From: an uncultured Acetatifactor sp.
GTDB taxonomy: Bacteria > Bacillota > Clostridia > Lachnospirales > Lachnospiraceae
Direction: 5' to 3'
NCBI GenBank assembly: GCA_910587555.1
Contig: CAJULV010000026.1
Location: forward strand, 1-49,960
DNA length: 49,960 bases
The translations under genes were made by a program, and so were the position numbers. Below the pieces are notes generated by a model. It was given only the letters and a program-made list of their open reading frames with translations. It searched no databases and was not told where the DNA came from. The stretch's first letter is position 1. The number at the start of each line of letters is the position of its first letter. Positions 44,039-49,960 of this stretch are shown here, in pieces.

Positions 44039-44180
44039 CGTAACAGTTCAGACAGGGCGCTGAACTGTTACGAGAATGCACACAAAACGCGAAAAGAATT
44101 CGTTTTGGCGCCCGCAACTCTCGCAAAATTGCACAGAGCGCAATTTTGACTTCGCGAGAGTGGCTGTCTGAACTGTTACC
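44039..44180 (+). repeat. Structured dispersed repeat, copy A
   Basis: The 142-nt element is closed by a perfect 16-bp inverted repeat, GTAACAGTTCAGACAG (44040-44055) against 44164-44179. The left arm can instead fold locally as a 13-bp hairpin (44039-44051 with 44060-44072). Inside lie ATGCACACAAA (44076-44086), a 7-bp hairpin (44083-44089 with 44101-44107), TTGGCGCCCGC (44105-44115), and a long hairpin made of 44117-44124/44154-44161 and 44125-44132/44140-44147. The sequences ATGCACACAAA, TTGGCGCCYGC and ACTTCGCG recur in the same order in copy B. No open reading frame or T-tract is present. The family is unknown to me. Confidence 0.85.
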
Positions 44181-44219
44181 TCTGAACAGCCAGTCTCAAA
44201 AATATTATTTCGAAAACTA

Positions 44220-44248
44220 TTGTAAAATTTTGTCTTTTCCCGTAAAAT
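44220..44248 (+). promoter_or_regulatory. Promoter of the Na/Pi cotransporter gene
   Basis: TTGTAA (44220-44225) and TAAAAT (44243-44248) have 17-bp spacing. They lie just downstream of repeat copy A and give a ~185-nt leader. Confidence 0.65.
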
Positions 44249-44315
44249 GAAATGGCATGCGCTGAGTGGCCGTGCGTGAAGCAACTGCCAGACGCAATTC
44301 CCGGAAAAGCCCTGC

Positions 44316-44361
44316 GGCAAATTCCGGAACTGTCAGACGGCAAATTCCGGAACTGTCAGAC
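44316..44361 (+). repeat. 23-bp tandem repeat in the cotransporter leader
   Basis: Two identical 23-bp units (44316-44338, 44339-44361) contain ATTCCGGAACTGTCAGAC. Degenerate partial copies lie on both sides (about 44283-44305 and 44362-44373). All are in the untranslated leader. Confidence 0.85.
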
Positions 44362-44440
44362 GCAATACCGGAAAATCACACAAGTTGGGAATCGTGCAGA
44401 ATCAGCCGTTCCTGACGGAAAACATTCGGGAGAAAAACAA

Positions 44441-46072
44441 ATGAGTGCAAGTATTATACTTTCAATGGCAGGTGGGCTGGGCCTGTTTCTTTTCGGCATG
44501 CGGGTCATGAGCGATTCCATAGAGAAGGTCGCCGGCGCAAAGCTGAGGCGGATTCTTGAAATTTTTACGACAAACCGTTTTTCAGGCATGATAGTAGGTA
44601 TCATATTTACCGGTATCATCCAGTCTTCTTCGGCCTGTACCGCCATGGTGGTCAGCTTTGTCAATGCAGGGCTGATGAATCTGTACCAGGCGGCGGGCGT
44701 TATTTTCGGTGCCAATATCGGTACAACGGTCACCTCACAGTTAGTTTCATTTAACCTCTCCGCATATGCCCCCATAATCTTATTGGTGGGTGTGCTGGTG
44801 GCGATGTTCTGCAAGATAGATAAGATAAAGAAGTTTGCGGATATCATTATCGGTTTCGGTGTCCTTTTTCTGGGATTAAGCACCATGTCCAGTTCCATGG
44901 CGGGCATGAGGGAGATGCCCGAGGTGGTGAATATGATGGGTTCCCTGAAGAGTCCTTTTGTGGCGACGCTGGTGGGCCTGCTTCTGACGACCATCATTCA
45001 GAGTTCTTCGGTTACTGTCAGCATTGTGCTGCTGCTGGCCAATCAGGATCTGCTGTCCCTGCACATTTCCCTCTATATTATATTGGGCTGCAATATCGGC
45101 GCCTGTACCACGGCCCTGCTGGCATCCATGGCAGGTAAGAAGGATGCAAAAAGGGCGGCGCTGATTCATTTCTGGTTTAACGTGATCGGTACGGCGCTTA
45201 TCTATCTCATTCTCTTTGTGCTGGAGGAGCCGGTGATGAAGCTGATATGGGCCGTTTCCTCAGACAAGGGCCGCTTTGTGGCAAATGCCCATACTATCAT
45301 CAAGATATTCCAGGTACTTGTCCTGTTCCCCTTCTCGGACAGCATTGTCCGCCTTTCCAGCTTCTGCGTACCGGGGGAGGATAAGAAGGTGAATTACCGG
45401 GAAAGTTATCAGCTGAAATATATTGGCGATAAAGTTGTCTTCAATCCGGCTACGGCGGTAGTGGAGGTTATCAAGGAGCTGGACCGCATGGCATCTCTTG
45501 CCAGTGAGAATCTGACCCGGGCCATGAATGCCCTGGTCACGTTGGACGAGGAAGATATTGCAGAGGTCTACGAGGTGGAGAAAAACATCAATTTCCTGAA
45601 CCATGCCATCACGGACTATCTGGTGAAGATTAATCAGACAACTCTGCCGATAGAAGACTTAAAGAGCATCGGTGCCCTGTTCCATGTGGTGAACGATATC
45701 GAACGGATCGGTGACCACGCGGAGAATGTGGCAGACGCGGCCAGACAGCGCAGAGAGAGCGGTGTCACCATGAGCAGGGAGGCGCAGCGGGAGCTGGGTG
45801 AACTGCTGGAGATGGTTACAAGACTGATACGTTATTCCATAGATATGTTTGCCAGAAGCGACGAGAGCCATATGAAGGATGTCATTGCCCTGGAGGACCA
45901 GGTGGATGCCAGGGAGAAGGAGATGCAGCGGAATCATGTGCAGCGCCTGACCAGGGGAGAGTGTTCGCCTGAGGCAGGGATGATTTTTTCGGATATTGCC
46001 TCCGGTCTTGAGCGTGTGGCGGACCACGCCACGAACATAGCCTTTGCCGTCATTACGGCAGAGGACGAGTGA
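44441..46072 (+). CDS. Na+/phosphate cotransporter family protein with C-terminal PhoU domain
   Basis: 543 residues. The membrane part carries the two inverted Na/Pi repeats with their signature QSSS motifs (FTGIIQSSSACTAMVVSFVN and LLTTIIQSSSVTVSIVLLL). GANIGTTVTSQLVSF and GCNIGACTTALLASM follow each. The C-terminal ~200 residues form a PhoU-like helical domain (DIERIGDHAENVADAAR, GLERVADHATNIA). In the family it moves phosphate with sodium. ATG 44441 lies after GGGAGAAAA; the frame runs open upstream to 44252 without homology. The gene interrupts the usual ribF-rpsO spacing and has its own promoter. Confidence 0.93.
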   Translation: MSASIILSMAGGLGLFLFGMRVMSDSIEKVAGAKLRRILEIFTTNRFSGMIVGIIFTGIIQSSSACTAMVVSFVNAGLMNLYQAAGVIFGANIGTTVTSQLVSFNLSAYAPIILLVGVLVAMFCKIDKIKKFADIIIGFGVLFLGLSTMSSSMAGMREMPEVVNMMGSLKSPFVATLVGLLLTTIIQSSSVTVSIVLLLANQDLLSLHISLYIILGCNIGACTTALLASMAGKKDAKRAALIHFWFNVIGTALIYLILFVLEEPVMKLIWAVSSDKGRFVANAHTIIKIFQVLVLFPFSDSIVRLSSFCVPGEDKKVNYRESYQLKYIGDKVVFNPATAVVEVIKELDRMASLASENLTRAMNALVTLDEEDIAEVYEVEKNINFLNHAITDYLVKINQTTLPIEDLKSIGALFHVVNDIERIGDHAENVADAARQRRESGVTMSREAQRELGELLEMVTRLIRYSIDMFARSDESHMKDVIALEDQVDAREKEMQRNHVQRLTRGECSPEAGMIFSDIASGLERVADHATNIAFAVITAEDE

Positions 46073-46113
46073 GTCCATAGCCTTGCCGTGCGGTGTAAAC
46101 TGATTTGGGGAAG

Positions 46114-46143
46114 AAGCCGGCTTTGTCAGGAAGCGGCTTTTGC
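46114..46143 (+). terminator. Weak terminator after the cotransporter gene
   Basis: AAGCCG (46114-46119) pairs with CGGCTT (46134-46139), followed by a short T run. The stem is short and alternative pairings exist. The rest of 46073-46340 shows nothing that I recognise. Confidence 0.4.
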
Positions 46144-46344
46144 CCGAGAAGGGAAGCGGGGCAGGCACGGCGGTCAAATTCGGTGCAGGATATCCGTACA
46201 TAGGGAGTATTCCGCGGTTTGGGTGAGCTTACAGGGATTGCGTTTTCGCACGGATGCCGGAAAATATGACGCCGGCTTTGGGGGACGGATGCGGGAATGG
46301 AAAACAATGGAGTAAAAAATATGTAAAAAAATATGGCAAAGCGG

Positions 46345-46373
46345 TTGACAGAACCCCGGGGGGCATGTATAAT
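46345..46373 (+). promoter_or_regulatory. Promoter of the NlpC/P60 gene
   Basis: TTGACA (46345-46350) and TATAAT (46368-46373) have 17-bp spacing, a full consensus match. The start codon is about 100 nt downstream of the expected transcript start. Confidence 0.92.
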
Positions 46374-46386
46374 CTTTTTTAACAAC

Positions 46387-46413
46387 TTAACAAATTTGTA
46401 ATAAATTTGTTAA
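46387..46413. promoter_or_regulatory. Inverted repeat matching the WalR box consensus
   Basis: TTAACAAATTT (46387-46397) and AAATTTGTTAA (46403-46413) form a perfect 11-bp inverted repeat with a 5-bp centre. Within it TGTAAT (46397-46402), 5 bp, and TGTTAA (46408-46413) fit TGTWAH-N5-TGTWAH, the published WalR (YycF) box. It lies just downstream of the expected transcription start of a cell-wall hydrolase gene. A different dimeric regulator could equally use the palindrome. Confidence 0.55.
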
Positions 46414-46479
46414 AATTACATTTGTGAGTACAGCCTGCAAATGGTTTTGTTTTTGAGTATAAAACACAGGAGAGATTAC

Positions 46480-47517
46480 ATGAAAAATCGGGGAAAGAAA
46501 AAAATTGCAGCCGCATCTGCGGGCCTTATTCTCTGCATGGCAATGGCGCCTTTGTCGGTGTATGCCAGTGAGGCGGATAACATATTGCAGGGGGCGGGCG
46601 TAACATCCATGCTGGAGGCGAAGTTATCCACGGAGGAATATATAGAACTTGCCGAACAGGCGCAGGGAGCCGCCTGGGGCTATACCCACATTGGTATTGC
46701 AAATGTGGAGAGCGGGAATCTGAATGTGCGTGAGATACCTTCCACCGACGGCAAGATGGTGGGGAAAATGCCGAAGGACTCCGCCTGTGAGGTGCTGGAG
46801 GTTGCGGATGGCTGGGCACGTATCCAGTCCGGCGAAGTGGAAGGGTATGTGAAGACGGATTATCTGCTGACAGGGCCTGACGCTATGGTGAAGGCCAATG
46901 AAATCGTCCGTACCGTGGTGGTAGTGAAGGGGGACGGTCTGAATGTGCGGGAGGCACCAGACACGGAGAGCGCCGTTTTGACCCAGGTGGCATCGGGGGA
47001 AGAGATGGATTACCTGGAGACCCTGGACGGCTGGATTAAGGTGGCCGTGGATGCGGATGAGGCGTATGTCTCGGCCGAGTTTGTGACGGTGGAGGAGAAG
47101 CTGGACACGGCGATTACCATGACGGAGCTTCTGTACGGCCAGGGTGTGTCCGATGTCCGTGTGGATTTGGTGGAATATGCCAAGCAGTTCGTGGGCAACC
47201 GTTACGTATGGGGCGGTACCAGCCTGACCAAGGGTGCGGACTGTTCCGGTTTCGTTTTGAGCGTATTTAAAAAATACGGAATCTCGCTGCCGCATCATGC
47301 TGCTTCCCAGGCAGGCTACGGAACCAAGATATCTGCCGGAGACCTGCAGCCGGGAGACCTTATTTTCTACGGCAACAGCAGGGGCCGCATCAACCATGTG
47401 GCCATCTATATCGGCGGAGGCCAGGTGGTGCATGCCAGCAATGAGCGGACGGGAATCAAAATCAGCAATTATAAATACCGCACGCCGGTGAAATATGTGA
47501 GGCTTCTGCAGGACTGA
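46480..47517 (+). CDS. SH3-domain NlpC/P60 cell-wall peptidase
   Basis: 345 residues. A Sec signal peptide (KKKIAAASAGLILCMAMAPL, cleavage near VYAS-EAD) is followed by two bacterial SH3 domains (NLNVREIPSTDGKMVGKMPK and GLNVREAPDTESAVLTQVAS). The C-terminal NlpC/P60 domain has its catalytic cysteine in GADCSGFVLSVFKKYG and its histidine in INHVAIYIGGG; the third polar residue is in VVHAS. Such enzymes cut gamma-D-Glu-diaminopimelate bonds in peptidoglycan. It is exported. ATG 46480 follows AGGAGA; the in-frame ATG 46441 would put charged residues before the signal and has no such site. The promoter is strong and carries a WalR-like box. Confidence 0.95.
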   Translation: MKNRGKKKIAAASAGLILCMAMAPLSVYASEADNILQGAGVTSMLEAKLSTEEYIELAEQAQGAAWGYTHIGIANVESGNLNVREIPSTDGKMVGKMPKDSACEVLEVADGWARIQSGEVEGYVKTDYLLTGPDAMVKANEIVRTVVVVKGDGLNVREAPDTESAVLTQVASGEEMDYLETLDGWIKVAVDADEAYVSAEFVTVEEKLDTAITMTELLYGQGVSDVRVDLVEYAKQFVGNRYVWGGTSLTKGADCSGFVLSVFKKYGISLPHHAASQAGYGTKISAGDLQPGDLIFYGNSRGRINHVAIYIGGGQVVHASNERTGIKISNYKYRTPVKYVRLLQD

Positions 47518-47582
47518 CGGATATTGGGCAGCCTGCAGCATTGAAAATGTCAGTAAATACGAAGAGGTGTTTACTGGCGTTT

Positions 47583-47810
47583 GATATTTTGTAACTGTTC
47601 AGACAGGGTACTGAACTGTTACGATATTTTGTTACTGTTCACTCCGTTCACAGTAACTGATGCACACAAACAATAGAATTCAAAAGCAGAATTCTATTGT
47701 CATGAAATGAGCAAAGTACGCTCATGTTGGCGCCTGCTGTCTTGTGATTTTCGTTCAAAATACGTACGAAAACACTTCGCGGAGGCACCTGTGAACAGTA
47801 ACGATATTTT
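47583..47810 (+). repeat. Structured dispersed repeat, copy B
   Basis: The core 47631-47802 is closed by a perfect 12-bp inverted repeat, GTTACTGTTCAC (47631-47642) against 47791-47802. It contains ATGCACACAAA, a 12-bp hairpin (47670-47681 with 47689-47700), a 6-bp hairpin (47707-47712 with 47720-47725), TTGGCGCCTGC, a 7-bp hairpin (47748-47754 with 47766-47772) and ACTTCGCG, in the same order as copy A. A second hairpin like the 5' end of copy A (47591-47602 with 47611-47622, one T-T mismatch) lies just upstream. The octamer GATATTTT occurs at 47583, 47623 and 47803, bordering each module. It is non-coding, lying between the NlpC gene and rpsO. Confidence 0.85.
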
Positions 47811-47834
47811 ACGAAATTTTGGCAAAATTTCAGG

Positions 47835-47863
47835 TTTACAATTGACCGTGGGTATGGTATGAT
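47835..47863 (+). promoter_or_regulatory. Promoter of rpsO
   Basis: TTTACA (47835-47840) and TATGAT (47858-47863) have 17-bp spacing. A small hairpin (47813-47820 with 47824-47831) sits immediately upstream, beside repeat copy B. Confidence 0.65.
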
Positions 47864-47876
47864 AACATGGTGTGAC

Positions 47877-47945
47877 AGACGGACAGAAGTTCCGTCTCAG
47901 CCGACACTCGGGGACGGGATACTCCGCCCCGCTCTTAGTGCCAGG
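47877..47945 (+). promoter_or_regulatory. Structured rpsO leader, candidate S15 autoregulatory element
   Basis: AGACGGA (47877-47883) pairs with TCCGTCT (47891-47897). CGGGG (47909-47913) pairs with CCCCG (47927-47931) inside CACT/AGTG (47905-47908 with 47937-47940). S15 represses its own mRNA through leader structures in several bacteria, so a similar role is likely, but I cannot match it to a specific described class. Confidence 0.5.
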
Positions 47946-47971
47946 TGGTAAAAGTTGAAGGAGGAAGAGAA

Positions 47972-48238
47972 ATGATTTCAAAGGAAAAGAAGACGGCGAT
48001 TATGAATGAGTATGCCAGGACGCCTGGCGACACCGGTTCACCTGAGGTACAGGTGGCTGTGCTGACAGCAAGGATTCAGGAGCTTACAGAGCATCTTAAG
48101 GTGAATCCCAAGGATCATCATTCCCGCCGCGGTATGCTGAAGATGGTAGGTCAGAGACGCGGATTTCTTGAGTATCTGAAGAAGAAGGATATCGAGAGAT
48201 ATCGTAGTCTGATTGAGAGACTCGGCCTGAGAAAATAA
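47972..48238 (+). CDS. rpsO: 30S ribosomal protein S15
   Basis: 88 residues, the usual length. Family signatures are YARTPGDTGSPEVQVAVLTA, KDHHSRRGMLKMVGQRRGFL and the C-terminal YLKKKDIERYRSLIERLGL. It binds 16S rRNA in the central domain of the 30S subunit. ATG 47972 is preceded by GAAGGAGGAAGAG. The gene has its own promoter and structured leader, followed by pnp as in most bacteria. Confidence 0.98.
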   Translation: MISKEKKTAIMNEYARTPGDTGSPEVQVAVLTARIQELTEHLKVNPKDHHSRRGMLKMVGQRRGFLEYLKKKDIERYRSLIERLGLRK

Positions 48239-48253
48239 GTTGGATTGCAGATA

Positions 48254-48291
48254 AAGCAGGCGTGAGATGCGGCAGCATTTCAGGTCTGCTT
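48254..48291 (+). terminator. Hairpin after rpsO, partial terminator
   Basis: AAGCAG (48254-48259) pairs with CTGCTT (48286-48291), and TGAGATGC (48263-48270) with GCATTTCA (48275-48282, one G-U pair). The following T run is weak, so read-through into pnp is likely. Confidence 0.5.
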
Positions 48292-48339
48292 ATTCATAGC
48301 AATAAAAGCTGCCGGGGGCAGAAGCTTGTCCCGAGACCG

Positions 48340-48378
48340 CTGAAAAGGGTATGGAAGCCGCGCTCATGGCTTTTTCAG
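48340..48378 (+). promoter_or_regulatory. Hairpin in the pnp leader
   Basis: CTGAAAA (48340-48346) pairs with TTTTCAG (48372-48378), with inner AGCC/GGCT (48356-48359 with 48368-48371) and an asymmetric bulge. pnp leaders in other bacteria carry a processed stem-loop used in autoregulation. A similar role here is inference. Confidence 0.4.
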
Positions 48379-48458
48379 TAGTTTCGGTACCTTCTGTTCC
48401 AGGGCTTTCATGTATGGAACAAGCCGCTGATAATGACGGTGGAATGGAGGAAAAATTT

Positions 48459-49960
48459 ATGTATCAGACTTTCGAGATGGAACTGGCGGGGCGCACGCTG
48501 AAGGTTGACATAGGGCGTGTGGGCAAGCAGGCCAACGGATGCGCATTTATGCATTACGGAGATACGGTGGTGCTTTCCACCGCAACCGCATCCGAGAAGC
48601 CCAGGGATGGAATTGATTTCTTTCCCCTGAGTGTGGAATACGAGGAGAAGATGTATGCAGTGGGGAAGATTCCCGGCGGATTCAATAAGAGAGAGGGCAA
48701 GGCCAGCGAGAATGCCATCCTGACAAGCCGCGTTATCGACAGGCCCATGCGTCCGCTGTTTCCCAAAGACTACCGCAATGACGTGACCCTGAACAACATG
48801 GTCATGAGCGTGGACCCTGCGTGCCGTCCGGAACTGGTGGCAATGCTGGGCGCCGCAATCGCAACCTGCATTTCGGACATCCCTTTTGACGGACCCTGTG
48901 CCATGACCCAGATGGGACTGGTAAACGGCATGTTTGTCGTCAATCCCTCCCAGGAAGAGTGGAAGAACGGCGACCTGAATCTGACCGTAGCGTCCACCAG
49001 GGAGAAGGTTATTATGATTGAGGCGGGAGCTAACGAGGTTCCCGAGGCGAAGATGCTCGAAGCCATCTACAAGGCCCATGAGATCAACCAGACAATTATC
49101 GCGTTTATCGATAAAATCGTTGCAGAAACAGGTAAACCGAAGCATACCTATACAAGCTGTGCCATTCCGGAGGAGATGTTTGAGGAGATCAGGCGTCTGG
49201 TTCCGCCCGAGGAGATGGAGGTGGCCGTATTTACGGATGACAAGCAGATCAGGGAAGAAAACATCCGGAATATTACCGCTAAGCTGGAAGAGGCGTTTGC
49301 CGAAAAAGAGGACTGGCTGGCAATTCTGGGCGAGGCTGTCTACCAGTATGAGAAGAAGACGGTGCGCAAGATGATCCTGAAGGATCACAAACGCCCTGAC
49401 GGACGCGCGATTACGCAGATTCGTCCGCTGGCAGCAGAGGTTGACATTATCCCCAGGGTACATGGTTCCGCCATGTTTACCCGCGGACAGACTCAGATAT
49501 GCAATGTATGTACACTGGCACCTCTGTCCGAGCAGCAGAAGATTGACGGGTTGGATGAGAACGAGGTGAGCAAGCGCTATATGCATCATTATAACTTCCC
49601 TTCCTATTCTGTGGGAGAGACAAAGCCTTCCCGCGGGCCCGGAAGGCGTGAGATTGGCCACGGCGCACTGGCGGAGCGGGCATTGATCCCCGTACTTCCC
49701 AGCGAGGAGGATTTCCCATATGCAATCCGCACCGTGTCCGAGACCTTTGAGTCCAACGGCTCCACTTCCATGGCGTCCACCTGTGCTTCCTGCATGTCTC
49801 TGATGGCGGCAGGCGTACCCATCAGGAAAATGGTGGCAGGCATCTCCTGCGGACTGGTGACGGGGGACAGTGACGACGACTATGTACTGCTCACCGATAT
49901 CCAGGGGCTGGAAGATTTCTTCGGGGATATGGATTTCAAGGTGACCGGTACCACGGAAGG
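48459..49960 (+). CDS. pnp: Polyribonucleotide nucleotidyltransferase, N-terminal part
   Basis: The frame runs off the right edge after 500 codons. PNPase features are the first RNase PH-like domain (MYQTFEMELAGRTLKVDIGR, then KREGKASENAILTSRVIDRP), the helical linker, and the start of the second RNase PH domain (RPDGRAITQIRPLAAEVDII, GSAMFTRGQTQICNV, SYSVGETKPSRGPGRREIG). The KH and S1 domains would lie beyond the window. It degrades RNA phosphorolytically and takes part in mRNA turnover. ATG 48459 follows TGGAGGAAAAA. The rpsO-pnp arrangement is standard. Confidence 0.98.
   Translation, partial: MYQTFEMELAGRTLKVDIGRVGKQANGCAFMHYGDTVVLSTATASEKPRDGIDFFPLSVEYEEKMYAVGKIPGGFNKREGKASENAILTSRVIDRPMRPLFPKDYRNDVTLNNMVMSVDPACRPELVAMLGAAIATCISDIPFDGPCAMTQMGLVNGMFVVNPSQEEWKNGDLNLTVASTREKVIMIEAGANEVPEAKMLEAIYKAHEINQTIIAFIDKIVAETGKPKHTYTSCAIPEEMFEEIRRLVPPEEMEVAVFTDDKQIREENIRNITAKLEEAFAEKEDWLAILGEAVYQYEKKTVRKMILKDHKRPDGRAITQIRPLAAEVDIIPRVHGSAMFTRGQTQICNVCTLAPLSEQQKIDGLDENEVSKRYMHHYNFPSYSVGETKPSRGPGRREIGHGALAERALIPVLPSEEDFPYAIRTVSETFESNGSTSMASTCASCMSLMAAGVPIRKMVAGISCGLVTGDSDDDYVLLTDIQGLEDFFGDMDFKVTGTTE

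Noticed and set aside
44027..47971. Composite transposon formed by repeat copies A and B
   Set aside because: No transposase or integrase gene lies between them and the copies are in direct orientation with different internal stems, so mobility as a unit is not shown.

Overview
The window looks like a chromosomal segment of a gut-type Lachnospiraceae (Clostridia, Bacillota). The evidence is the clostridial gene order rimP-nusA-rnpM-ylxQ-infB-rbfA-nrnA-truB-ribF and rpsO-pnp, the era-yqzL-recO block, a phosphotransbutyrylase/butyrate kinase pair (butyrate fermentation), strong Shine-Dalgarno sites and sigma-A-type promoters with 17-bp spacers. The first ~3 kb is visibly more AT-rich than the rest and carries accessory genes. 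No rRNA, tRNA, CRISPR array, transposase or integrase was seen.

Layout. 1-3.1 kb: the end of an uncharacterised FG-GAP-like protein, then a convergent blaI-blaR1 beta-lactam sensing pair with two palindromic operators, one of which faces no real gene. 3.1-7.4 kb (minus): a giant tandem 2-hydroxyacyl-CoA dehydratase activase-like protein. 7.7-12.9 kb: a catalytically dead-looking rhomboid-fold protein with a zinc ribbon, a sigma-70-like protein without recognisable promoter-recognition regions, a small unknown, and a PreP-type M16C metalloprotease. 13.2-18.5 kb: a DUF4349 lipoprotein, era, a YqzL-like protein, recO, another lipoprotein and glycyl-tRNA synthetase. 18.8-23.8 kb: a J-domain/TPR protein next to an HscC-type Hsp70, a probable chaperone pair. 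24.0-26.1 kb: ptb-buk. 26.2-32.1 kb: hexuronate (galacturonate) catabolism, with lacI-uxaC on the minus strand divergent from uxaB-uxaA around a perfect 16-bp operator. 32.2-34.2 kb: a serine acetyltransferase-like protein and an NhaC antiporter.

34.3-44.0 kb is the nusA-infB translation/transcription operon through ribF. The usual ribF-rpsO neighbourhood is then interrupted by a Na/Pi cotransporter gene and an SH3-NlpC/P60 cell-wall hydrolase gene. These two genes are bracketed by two copies (about 44.04-44.18 kb and 47.58-47.81 kb) of a highly structured non-coding repeat that I do not recognise. rpsO with a structured leader and the start of pnp close the window.

Points most worth a second look: the paired structured repeats; the orphan BlaI operator and its short putative transcript; the sigma-like protein with no evident -10/-35 recognition regions; a match to the WalR box consensus at the hydrolase promoter; and several in-frame tandem repeats inside otherwise conserved housekeeping genes (era, nusA, infB) and the J/TPR gene.
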